Under the pieces are notes generated by a model. That model made no database searches, had not been told where the DNA came from, and saw only the letters and a list, made by a program, of their open reading frames with translations. A DNA stretch of 64,000 bases from assembly GCA_905250115.1 (NCBI GenBank), contig CAJNOI010000263.1, positions 1 to 64,000 on the forward strand. Direction: 5' to 3'. The translations under genes were made by a program, and so were the position numbers. The stretch is from Adineta steineri. Its lineage: Eukaryota > Rotifera > Eurotatoria > Adinetida > Adinetidae. Positions within the stretch are counted from its first letter, which is position 1, and each line of letters starts with the position of its first letter. Below are positions 37,201 through 49,300 of the stretch, piece by piece.

Positions 37201-40200
37201 TTAGTTGCATATATAAGAAAAGATACTGATGATGTGTTTACAGCTGTTTTTTTCAATTCGGTATTATAAACTTGATTTTATTATTGTTTTAGATTTATAT
37301 TTTCTTCTCCATCATCACAAAAACTTCTAGGTACATCATATATATTATGATAAGATAATATGAAAGCGAGTGTACGATGTTGATATAACAATTCACGTAT
37401 GAATACTAGGAATTTATGAGAGCAATAATTAGACGAAAATTGTCGTATTCTTAGTTTCGATCAGTTATTTTATCAAAGAAATAAAAAAAAAAGATTTAAG
37501 ATTTTGAAAGATGCTTGCTTTTCTTTGAAGAGGATGTCTTTGATAAATGAGAGGGTAATATAGTATTAAAAATATTTTGTGATACGACTATATAAGAACC
37601 AAATGAGGTTATGCAGTAAACCTGACATATTATTCACTGACTTTCGTTCGATTTTTTTACAAGTGTAATAATTATCGCATCACTATATAAAAACGACTTA
37701 GGTCTATTATTTATCTTTTGATATAAAAGAATAGATTCAATTCATATTCCGATTCTTTTTATCTTTTGTGTATTTTTCTAAACTACATTACATACATCGG
37801 TAAGAATAAAAATTTTCTAAAAATAATTATATGTTATACTGACTTTATACAGATGCTTTTTCATAGTACCGATAAAATATTAATAGTTCGACAATGTCTT
37901 TCTCTTCGTTTTCAAAAAAGTTGTAGGATTTCACATCAATAGTATTATGGGTTATTTAGTAAAAGAATAAATCCATTGATGTTTTTAGGAAGGTCATATA
38001 CTGAGAAATTTTTCATAGAATCACATTGCAGTCAACGTGATGCTTTCGGAACATCCTTGAGAACCATTTTTCTATTCTTTCGTCAGTTACTGTGGTTATA
38101 TAAATTTAGATAATAAGTAGTAAAAATAAATACTTTGTTAGCCAAAGGCATAAGATTAATATATAAACAAAGGATCAAAAGAATCTTTTTTGAATATAGG
38201 TCATTTTTTTCATTTATAATTAGCTATAAAAACTAAGTAGAATTTTTTTCTTTATTTCACAATTTCTTTCTTTTTATAAGTCAAAGTGCAAAAATAAAAA
38301 AGATTAATATCTTATAAAACTAATATTATTTGCACTGAGAAATAAAATATAAAATTATAAATGATGTATTGAGTAAGTAGTTAAGTTTACTCTGACAATA
38401 TAAGATCGATACAAAATTGTTTGATTTACTCATATTCATATGTTATTTTTTTTTGTATCCTGTAAATCGTCTTTTACAGATCAAGTACCATAAAAAAATA
38501 CTTCTGTATTAGTGTTGTTTAAGTAATTCTCATTGTCTATATGAATTTATCAGGATAGTTTTGAATCATTTATTCTAACAGAAAAAATGTTATGTTTTGT
38601 TTCTTTGCATGTCATCACTAATTATCATTGAATTGTTATAAAAAGAAATAATTTAATTTATTCGCTTTTCTGCTTTTGTTAGGACTACACAGTAGCATAT
38701 ATTTTCTGACAAGATTATTTTGTCAAGCGGAAATGATTTACTTGACAAATATAGAATTTTAAGTTTAGCAAAATTTATTTGCAATACTTCATTTATATGT
38801 AAGATTAGTTACTGTTCTATAGAATTTTCTAATTCTATCTCATTAATTTTTTTTATTTATTAGTATAATCTCAATAATCAAATTTCGATAAAGATCATTT
38901 AATAATATAAGTTGAAACAGATCCAATTCTAAAATATTTGACATTTTATTCAGGTAATATATAGGCACGTTGATGTAATCTGTTTTTTAATATATCTTGA
39001 AAAAGATTAATTCAGAGATCATCTCTTTATATATCTGTTCTCAGATTAGTATTTATATCATTTAGCAGTGATGAAACACCTTATTATTAAATATACTAGA
39101 ATTTTTTTTTAATTATAGTAGGCGATATTAGTGATGTGGTACATATGTCAGGTCAGGAAATATCATGTATGGCTTTAACAAAAAACAAAAAAATTCCATT
39201 TTGATAACATTCTCATACAATTATGCATCGAAGCATATGAAAAAAATTGTTTTTTTCTACAGTTTAGATTTAGTTAAAATATTAAGATAGTTTTTTTGTA
39301 ATATTCATCCTATCTGGTTATATGTGATATCTTAATAAATGAATGAAATATAGAAAAATTTGATCAGTCAACAAGCACAAGGTTATTCTATTATAAATTT
39401 TTATCAGCTGTTAGTAATATAAGAAAATCTTATAATAATTAAAAAAATATTATGTATTTTTATGTAATTTAAATGAGAGATTATTTCTGTCTGTTATATT
39501 TTTCAAACACATATTTGTCTGTCTGATTAAAATCTTCCTATACTATTCTACCTCAGTTATAGGTAAAAACATATGCAGTTAGTGATGTAAAAAAATGTAT
39601 ATCGCTGCATACATGTGGTTTATACTCGATGTGCACACAGAAAAAAAAGAAGAAGAACAAATTATTATTGATGCTTTTAAAGAAAGAAAAAAAAAGTGTG
39701 AGGACAAAATATGTAATATATATTATGAGTGTATTGTTAGTTGAATGATAAAAAAGAATAAATCGTAGTGTTTCATTTGATTGATGCATCTCTTTTTTCT
39801 TCTTCAAGGTCGTGATAAAAGAATGAACGCATTAGATTTAAGTAAGTGTATATTTATCAAATCAAAAATATTCTAGTCATTTTTGTTTAATATATTCATC
39901 GAAATTGAAGGAAATATTGAAATTATAAATAAAGTTTTTATTAGACGATGTAACAATTCGAGGGTATAGTAGTGAAAATATTAGCTTGACTTTATCTTTA
40001 AGATTTCCGAACATTCTTCGGTGTTTTGGAAAAAAACAGGAACAAATATAGCGTTCTTTTTCCTTTATCTTTTGGATAATCTTGTTTCTAAGTTTTGAAT
40101 AAATACAGATAACTGATTTAGTATGAAATTAAAAACAAGTTTTAAACTATTTCATTAGTAAATTATCTTTTGTTTTATTTTAAGACAAGGTGAATTGTAG

Positions 40201-41186
40201 ACTTATATAAGAAGCTCTTTCTATTTTTATTAAGCTAATATAATTCAAAAATTACTCTTATTAAATTTTATGCCTTTAGCTTAAGATTATTTTTATTAGT
40301 AAAATTAAAGTTACATAATCATGCAATTACCATCAGTCTGTCTTATATTAAATTTCAAAGTTAAGTGAGTTTACATTAGCTAAACTAAAAACTAATATAT
40401 GTTTTTCAAAGAATTACAAATAATTAATCCTTTCTTCACTAATTTCTAAACGTTATTGTGAATGTAAAATAAAAAGATATGAAATTGCTCTATGTGTACA
40501 TAGTAGTTTAAAACAGAATACTATTTATACGTACTTATATATTCAAACAATAACATACATAAGAGTTTACCAACGTATTTTCATATAATTATTAACCTTA
40601 CTTTTGTAGCAAGAAAAACATGTATTTGTCAGAAATAAATTTAGTTATATGGTAATATTTTATGAGAACAAAGAAACATAATCTATCATATTAATTTAAC
40701 ATAGTATCTTACAAAAGAAAAATTATAGCAAGTCAAAACTAATTTTTAGTCTGTAAAACGTTAGTATATATTAGAAGAATGAATATAATTATGCTTACTT
40801 TTAAAGAAGAATCTAAACTATAGTTTTAGAGATTCTAAATGAATATGAAATGTATGATTTACATGAATTTATCCATCCAAATGATTGCATTTACGTTCAA
40901 CTTGCTACATTATCTTCCTAATGTCAAGTTTCTGTACTGAAAATAAATGTCACATATTTCTTGTGATTCTTTAATCAGCGAATGAAAGAATAATCTACTA
41001 GAATATTTGAGAATACTTTTGCGTATTAGAAAAAAAGGAAACCAAATACTGAAAGAGTAAAAACATGTTTCTTTACATTTTTTCTTTTTTATTATAGACA
41101 AGTTGTGTTTATATATAGATATTACAATTCAATAATATTTCAATAAATTATCATTTCTAATTGAAACGCCAAATAAAACAATTATT
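34268..41186. other. Seven-kilobase gene-poor region
   Basis: No exon chain was recognised on either strand. It is very AT-rich with many T and A runs. The one item with protein-like content is a 22-codon ORF at 36871-36939 whose start resembles a 14-3-3 N terminus (see findings). The right end should hold the promoter and leader of the nuclear receptor gene. Confidence 0.55.
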
Positions 41187-44100
41187 ATGAATTCATTAGA
41201 TGATGTTTATTATGATAGACAAATGGTAAGATTTTATTTCTTTTTCTTCTCAATATATCTAGCATAAATTATTTTGATCTGTATAATTTTGAGATTATTT
41301 ATATATATGTCATATTCGATTTAGAAAAACTTATCATTGTTTCTATATATAAATATAGTAATTTTGACATATTCAGATCTACACTAACATTTGTTTCTTT
41401 TATAACAAACAAATTAGTTGAGCAGTCTAGGGTAATGATATCAAGAAATAATATTTCCAAACCGTTGATTTTGAAAATTCATTATATAAATAAGAATGTA
41501 TGGAAACAAACATTTCCGCTCATACTAGTTCCTAATTTTAGAGAGGAAACTCTTGAATAACAAAGTCTGCTAGACATATTCTTGATCGTTTTTGCTCAAA
41601 GAATGAAAACTTTTTTTGTTATTCAAAATATTTCTCAATTTATATTAGTAAATGATGAAATGTTTTTTTAATCATATACATTTCATCTAAAAATATAAAA
41701 GTCATGAAGTAGTTTATTTATAGTTTTCTCACAGTAGATTTACTTAATTAAAACTTATGAAGCTTTTCATTAGTCTAGTTGGAATTTCTTTAAGAACACT
41801 AGCACATGTATACAATAAGCATACTGAACTCTTACGAGAAAAATCTTACGAATCTATGACAAAATCTAACAGAATAAGTTTCTAACATTATATTACGAAA
41901 TAGAACAACGCATTTCAACCAATGACTTCAGGAATACATTATTGCGGACAAAAGTCACATGATTCTACTAATCGATGTGTTATATGTGGATCAAAATCAA
42001 TTGGAATAAACTTTGGAGTATTAACATGTGCCCCTTGTAAAGGTATTGCATTATATTTTTATTTATTCTTTTATATCATATTTGCTTTTATTTTATTTGA
42101 AAATAAAAGCTTTTTTCCGACGAAATGCACGACGAAAAGAAGTAAGAAAAACAGTTGTTTTCCTACTGAAAAGCTATTTATTATTGTTGTTGTTTAGCTT
42201 CTTGAATTACCATGTCGACATCGTGATATGAGTGTGGAAATGATGAATAATCACGCGATGAATGAAAGAGCGATGCGTTATTTACAAATTCGTCGATGTT
42301 CATCATGTCGATTGCGTCGTTGTTTTGATCTGGGAATGAAAGAAGAATTAGTTCGCACAGAAGAAGAAAATAAACGATATAGACAGCTTCTTGATGTAAA
42401 TCGTCGACAACGAGAATTATTAACACAACAAATACGAGAAATAAAGGAATTATCAATTCCTCAGGTAAATATTGATCGTAGGAAATAGATGACTGAAAAC
42501 GAAATAATTTGATCGTTTATTAGTATAAAATTATTCATTTCTATTTTGAACTTATCATTTATGTTGTCTCTACGTATAAAACGTGTGTTTTATCAGTATC
42601 TAGTAAAATGAGAAGTTTTAGTAAACGTAATAGATAACATAGATCTACAAAGATTGCCCAGATTTAATGGCACGGATATGCTTAGTAATAGACAGAATAT
42701 AAGAAGAAGTTTTATAAAACTAAAGAAAAATAGTCCTTTGAATCAGTTGATCCGATGAATACTTTAGCGTAGTTCTATTTCTTTATTATATATATATATA
42801 TATATTCATATTTACTAGATATAACTAGTAAAATTATCAGTATTTAATATAGTTTGACTCATTTAGACAACAGTTATTGACTAATCACTCATATAAATTT
42901 AATAGTATCGAAAAGAAAGATTTCTTCATCCTTTATTTTGAATATTATTATCAAGTCAAATTTATGTATATAGTATTCTCCAATATATACTGCATACATT
43001 TCTGATATATTGACCATAGAATCTTACTTTTACTGTACATCTTATATATATAAGTGTATATCACATGTGAGTGTTAAACAGTTCGTTTCTATATTCTTCT
43101 TCTGTACGATATAGTTGCTTTCTATACGCTCGTCATTAATTCCAGAGTACTTATCGAATACTTTTTCTGCATGAGATTAAAAAAACTAATTTCATATTTA
43201 ACCTCGAGAGAAGACAATTAATTCTTATTTGCACCATTTATTTGACTTCCTGAAAGATTATAAGTTGTCAAAAGATAATATAAAATATATATTTAGGATG
43301 AATATCGAATGTAGAAAAAATTTGAATGTGAAGAATCCCTTCAACTTACTTTCCTTTATCATATTGGTTCATCATGTAGTCTAACGAATACATAAAATAA
43401 TAATTGTTCCGGTTAATTAAAATATATCGAGGTCAACGTTCTCAAAACAAACAGTGAATAAATATTAATGAACAAGATTTAAATAAACAACTAACTATTT
43501 TGATGTTATATTGGTAGCTAAGAAACTTTATTATCTTTCCAGCGTCATCATATTCTAAAAGATAACAATAATTTGTGAATGATCTCTACATATTCATCTT
43601 CATTAATTAAAGTGTTGTAAGGATTACTTCTATATTGCTTTATATTTTCTTTTGCAGCATATGGTAGATAATATTGATCTATCAGCAGAAATAGACTGGC
43701 GTCATTTATCAAATATTGTTTATGCTTATGAGTCATGTTGTATTAAAACTTATCTTCGACAACGTTCTTCAGTTATTTTCAATAGACCACCACAATCACC
43801 AGATGAACAACCATATAATATATACCCAACAACTATAACAATGAGTATAGTTCTGGCAGTTTCTTCATTTCTTAAAACATTACCAGCTTATTATTCTCTT
43901 CCTCGTTCGACTCGAAACTATCTATGTAAAACTAATATTCGACCATTAATCTTTCCTAATCTTCATGAACTCAATCAATCATGTTATGCTGAACCATGGC
44001 AGGTAAAAAAAGAGTCAAAATCATCCAAAAATAGTTATTTATTTCAACAAGATCAACGATTGTTTCTTGTTGTGTTCTAGGTGAATGCTTATAATAAAAC

Positions 44101-44533
44101 ATGGCAATTAATTTGTGGTATACAATTATATGAAGAATTTAGTAGAGCTGAAAAAATGGCTGAGAAATCATGGATAACTGATCCAATAGTGACACGTTTA
44201 TTTGTTGTCATCTTATTTTTCTCTACTCCTCTTCATTATCATCATGATTCTCCAACAAAAATACTAAAGAAAAAACAAGCTATTTTTCAAGCTCAAAATG
44301 CATATATAACACTTTTATGGAAATACTTAACATACCGTTATGGATCAGTAGGATCAATTCGAATTTATCTAAATCTAGTTCATGTATATATGAAAATGCA
44401 GGAAGTTGGATATGGTATGTATATGCAATTGACAACACAAAAAGATTTAGTTGCAACACATGAAACTCTAAGCAAATTGGTTACACTTGATATTAATGAT
44501 ACGCAAGAGCAAAGAAAAACAATTAGAAATTAA
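41187..44533 (+). CDS. Nuclear receptor (zinc-finger DNA-binding domain plus ligand-binding domain)
   Basis: Ligand-regulated transcription factor. Exons 41904-42042, 42110-42141, 42198-42464, 43658-44002 and 44081-44533 join in phase. The sure start is ATG at 41922 (405 residues); an upstream exon 41187-41225 (ATG plus 12 codons, good donor) joins in phase 0 to 41904 and would give 424 residues. Zinc finger 1 is canonical: CVIC, 13 residues, CAPC, then KAFFRRNARR with the P-box interrupted by an intron. Zinc finger 2 is odd: CRHRDMS has Ser where the second Cys is expected, and the gap to CSSCRLRRCF is longer than usual. After the DBD comes a charged coiled segment. The LBD signature spans W-Q-LICGIQLY, VVILFFSTPL, IFQAQNAYITLLWKYL and a C-terminal helix with KMQEVGYGM. 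Subfamily not assigned. AATAAA at 44601 follows the stop. Confidence 0.9.
42786..42806. repeat. (TA)n microsatellite in the nuclear receptor intron
   Basis: About ten tandem TA units inside the 1.2-kb intron between the DNA-binding-domain exon and the ligand-binding-domain exons. Confidence 0.7.
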
Positions 44534-45327
44534 CATTAACAATGTAATTTTGGAGATGAAAGAACTGAAATATCTTATATGTATATTTTATTTCAAAAGA
44601 AATAAAAGATATGAAAATGCAATTGAATGATTTGACAAAATTGAACAAATACAACGGATCAGCTGTGTGCTTAAGACAGTTTACTTTTATTCTTTTTTTG
44701 TATGTAACATGACCTATATGTCTGTGATTCTTTTTTTTTGCTTAATTTACTCTATCTCAATTAATGATAACAGTAACCATTTTTCATTAACTTAAACAAT
44801 AAAAAATGAATTGAATATTTTGCCATTAACTTAATTCGATCCTAAAGAGAATAACAATTATTATAAATTATATTTTACCGATATTCAGGAGTTAAATATT
44901 CATAGTAACATAAGTGATGGTAGTTTTTATTATGATGAAATGAGGCAAGAAAACAAACGTGAATATCGTTTATCATGTCTCTTGATATTACGTTTGTTGT
45001 TTATTATTTTTGCTTTCATAGATTTTTATTCATGAAATGTTAATTGATTTATGTTTCACACCCACAAGTTATCGGAGAACGTACACAATTTTTCACACGA
45101 ATAAAAAAGAGATAATATGCATATCTAATCGAACCAAGAAACATATCAATAATTGGCTTTGTGATCGATTATCAATGCATCGACAATGGTCTGCATCAAA
45201 AATTAAGATGTATGAATTATCAATTCTAAAATTTTGTCTCCTCCTATAAATATATTACTATTCATTCAATTGAATCAGTTAGCTAAATAATAACAACACA
45301 GGTGAAATCATCAAACTTACTTGGATA
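44534..45327. other. Intergenic stretch after the nuclear receptor gene
   Basis: 3' flank of the nuclear receptor gene, then a 70-codon frame at 45037-45249 that is somewhat GC-richer than its surroundings but has no recognisable domain, signal peptide or splice-supported extension. Confidence 0.45.
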
Positions 45328-45397
45328 ATGTTCTCTTCATGGTTTGTAGTATTGATGTTACTTCCATGTATACAATTGGCTTTTTCTTATGTTGCCG
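45328..45397 (+). CDS. Orphan signal-peptide exon of a small secreted protein (gene end unresolved)
   Basis: ATG opens MFSSWFVVLMLLPCIQLAFS, a textbook signal peptide, and ends after YVA at a strong donor (G|GTGAGT) in phase 1. A good acceptor (TTTCGTTTTAG) lies at 45536. Joined in phase 1 there, the frame runs about 26 more residues to a stop at 45614-45616; with the adjacent AG at 45538 it runs to a stop at 45700-45702. The third frame after the acceptor, not in phase with this donor, has codon use most like real genes here and reads SCFYYGCPTSKRFRHQ. I cannot decide which is translated, or whether a microexon intervenes. Product and function unknown. Confidence 0.35.
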
Positions 45398-45433
45398 GTG
45401 AGTAATTTAAGACATAAAAATAACTTCATATTT

Positions 45434-45512
45434 GAGGGTGCGTGTGCGCGAGGATGTAGATAACTAATCAACATTCATACACACACCCCGCGCACACCCA
45501 CACCCATACCCA
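45434..45512. repeat. GC-rich inverted repeat in the intron after the signal-peptide exon
   Basis: Left arm GGGTGCGTGTGCGCGAGG (about 45437-45454) and right arm CCCCGCGCACACCCACACCC (about 45487-45506) are near reverse complements separated by about 30 bases. It is the same G/T-rich hairpin type as those near 12.55, 62.86 and 63.5 kb. Confidence 0.6.
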
Positions 45513-45702
45513 AAAATAAATTTTGTTTCGTTTTAGAGTTGCTTTTATTATGGTTGTCCTACATCAAAACGATTTCGACATCAAGCCGTCAATATTATCA
45601 AATGATTCACACATAAAAGTTAAAGAAACTAAATACAACCAGCCATATGTCAGTCTCACAGAGATCGTACGTAACAGTAGTCAGTTTTTGTTTAAAATGT
45701 AA

Positions 45703-46301
45703 CAATGACATTTTTTTATTCTATCGTTCAGTTATTTCGTATTATCGATGAAGTTTGTTTCATTGTTATAATATGATTTGAATTTAGTCGTAGAAAATAC
45801 ATACCAATAGTGATATATTTTAACTTATATTGGATCGGAGAGTAATTATTCAATGATTGTATGTTATGTTGTTTTATGGAAATCAATATAAATTATTAAT
45901 AGGAAATAAAAAGAATAGTGTCTCTTTAAATACAGTCATAGTTCACAGTTTGCACCAAGTTGTGATGGACCTACTGAGAGTGAAGTAGATAATATAGTAC
46001 ATTGGTTTGTTATCTATTCTTGGTAGTTCCATTACATCCTATAGCAAACATCCATGTTTTTTTTGTGTTTTATTGAATATCTGTTACAGCTTCATGTTTT
46101 AGTATCAAACAATATCTATCTATACATTGTAATCTTTTATCAATAGACACAAATTCAAGTTTAATTATACAACAAATAAAGCAATGATTTTATTTAAACA
46201 AAAAAATAATATGTTGATTAATTCAAGTTAAACAAAAGCAATACAATAATAAATATGAATCTAATCCGAGTTCAAAATATAATAATTGAAAACTAGTATG
46301 A
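45703..46301. other. Intergenic stretch before the polycystin 3' end
   Basis: AT-rich DNA without a recognised gene. TTTATT at 46189-46194 (AATAAA on the minus strand), about 110 bases beyond the polycystin-like stop codon, is its probable polyadenylation signal. Confidence 0.5.
46189..46194 (-). terminator. Probable polyadenylation signal of the polycystin-like gene
   Basis: The minus strand reads AATAAA about 110 bases after the stop codon at 46302-46304. Distance and orientation fit, but the hexamer is frequent in AT-rich DNA. Confidence 0.35.
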
Positions 46302-49300
46302 TTAAACTCCAGCTCTTTTTAATTTTAATAATTCTTTTTTTTGATCGATATAAATCTAAAATAATAATAGAGAAAGAAATAATTTTTAAATGAAAATAAA
46401 TTATTATATGATAATATACTCGATCGATTGCTTCTAATAATTGATCAATTTTATCAGGAAAATTTTCAATTGGATCAACATATTGAGAACGCATTCGAGA
46501 GTCTTGTATTTCATAAAGTTCTTCAACATTTGGTCTTCGCAAATCTAAAATATCAAATAAAGAATTTTTATTTAAATTTATTAAATAGTTTTTACGTGTC
46601 CAATTTAAAAATTTCTTTAACATATATGATAAAATTTGTTGATCTTCAATTGGAGTTTCTTCAACATGATGAAAACCATCATTAAGTATTGAAATAAACA
46701 TACTTAAACATATAAAAACAACAATAATAATAAAGACTGAAAAACAAAATGGACCCAGAAATGGATCAGCTCCAGTAAAATCAGTTGCATCAAAACTCAT
46801 TAATGTTATTTCAAATAACATTTGAGCTGTTGATAATAAACTTGAACATGATGCAATGCTTGAAGTAAATAATAAATAAAATAATGAAAGAAAAGACATA
46901 AATACAATTGAAAACATAAATGAAAATGAAATAATGTCTTTTGTAACATATTTAAGTGTTTGAACAAATATTCTTAATGATTTATTAAACCGAATAAATT
47001 TAATAAATTTAATTGTTCCAAAAAAACAACAAAAACCAAGAAGAGATGTTAAAACATCATCAACATAAACTATCATTTGTAAATTAATATAAACATAACC
47101 ATTTGTTTCGCGAAAAAGTGAACTTAAGCGATTATATTCTTTAAAACGCCAAATATAAATAATAATACTTGTAATCGAACAACTTATTATACCAATTTGA
47201 ATTACTGACCAAAATTCATAAAAATATTCTAATTTTAGTTTAATTAATAATTTTATTTCAATAATAAGAAAATAAATAATAAAACATATATAAATAATTG
47301 TACAAATCAATTGTGTTAATGATGTAAATACTAAATCAAAACAAAATTGTCAATGTAAAGTCAGTGGTTTAGAAAAAAAATCTCATACCATAGAAATTAA
47401 GTGGTTCAAAACGAGCGGATGAATGAATTCCACTTGCAGATAAAAATTCGAGCAGAAAAGTAACTGAAGTAAACAATGCAACATTTGGATTATATAAAGT
47501 TAATTGAATAATAACAGCTCTTGTCTTAGAATCAATCCATTGTAATTGATGAAGTAAAGATAAATTACTTTTAATNNNNNNNNNNNNNNNNNNNNNNNNN
47601 NNNNNNNNNNNNNNNNNNNNNNNNNNNNNNNNNNNNNNNNNNNNNNNNNNNNNNNNNNNNNNNNNNNNNNNNNNNAATTTAATAATCCTAATGATCTTTA
47701 AAAACAACACATAAATATATTTCAAGTGTTAAATGAATTTACTTTGGAACACTCATAATAAATGAATCAATTCCACCACGTTGAAGTATTTTTCGATGAG
47801 GATCTGAGAATGTTCGAACACGCGTTTCATCATTATCACTCGAGAGAATAAAATGAACCTAATCAAATTAAGATTTATTTAATTAGAAACAAAATTCATC
47901 TTTTATACTTTTGATTGTGTTCCAGAATTTGCTCGTTGACCAGTAAAAACAAGAATTTGATAATAATATTGATCAGATTTATCATTATCAGGTAATGGTG
48001 TTACTCCTAACTAAAGAAATAAATGAAATAAATTTAATCAAGAAATATTATTAACCATCTAAATTTACTTTTTCAATATCTTTTCTATCTTTAAAACGTC
48101 CAAAAATCATCAAAATAATATAAGCAATAGATATACAAATAACTGTTAAATAAATTGTTTTATTTTTTAGAAAATCAGCATTTGCAAAAACATAACTCCA
48201 ATTAATTGGTTCTGGTAGAACAATAAAACCACCAGCAAATGATGTTAAATGAGTTGATAAACATTCTGTTTCATAATGATTTGTCAACGATCCAACCTAA
48301 GATTAAATAAATACCAAAGATTCTTTATTTTTCTAATTTATCTTATACTTACAATTAATCCATCTGATTTCCAATTATTATTTTCATCAAGATAATAACA
48401 ACCTGATGTATATATACGAAGTTCATAATTTGATGTAAAATTAAATGGTTCACTGGTAATTGGTAAAGACGTGTTTATTGAAGAACTATTTAAACAATAA
48501 TTATTTATTTCTGTTGAATTTAATTCTCGTATTCCAAAAATTAATGATTGATGACCAGGTGTTTGTTGATTATCAATAAAATATCGATATATATCATCAT
48601 TGGTTAAATCTATAATTACAAAAAAAGAAATCTATATGAATGTTCAAGAAAAGAAAACATACTAAAAGGACAAAATAGTGTCCATCCATCAATAATATTA
48701 ATTGAACTATTTAATAGTGGTGTTTGATCGAACTTATAAATAAATAAATAACTTAAATTTGTATTTAAAGAATGAATTTCAAAATGAATTGAAATAGGAA
48801 GTGAACTTGTTATATTAATATAATGATAATTAAATAATAAATTATTAATAGTTGAATTAATTGATGTAACAGTTTGTAAATACATTGATGGAATTACTAG
48901 ATTTGGATCACGAGGAATTATTAGTTTTATTGAATTATTTCCATTGGCTTGAAACGAAACTTCATTTCCATTTTGATCGATAATTGAAAGTGAAGTTGAT
49001 CTTGAAAGATTCGTATTTTGGAAATTTCCAAATGAAGCAAGTGGATCTACTCTTGACTGAATAAAACAAAAAATAATTTAACAAAAATAGATTCAAATTG
49101 TAAAAATTTACTCGAAGTGAAATTGAAGAATTAGACGTTGAGTTTAAAATAAAACTGGATGGAATATTAAATTGAGCATTTTCAACTTGTTTCACAAGTT
49201 TATCTTTGAGTGATTGAATTGATATAGTTTCTAATGATACAAATGATTGAGATGTGTTAATTATTGACTTTTGACCAATATTTAAATGAATATTTAATGA

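Noticed and set aside
46428-46685. Plus-strand ORF over the polycystin channel exon
   Set aside because: Antisense shadow of the channel exon.
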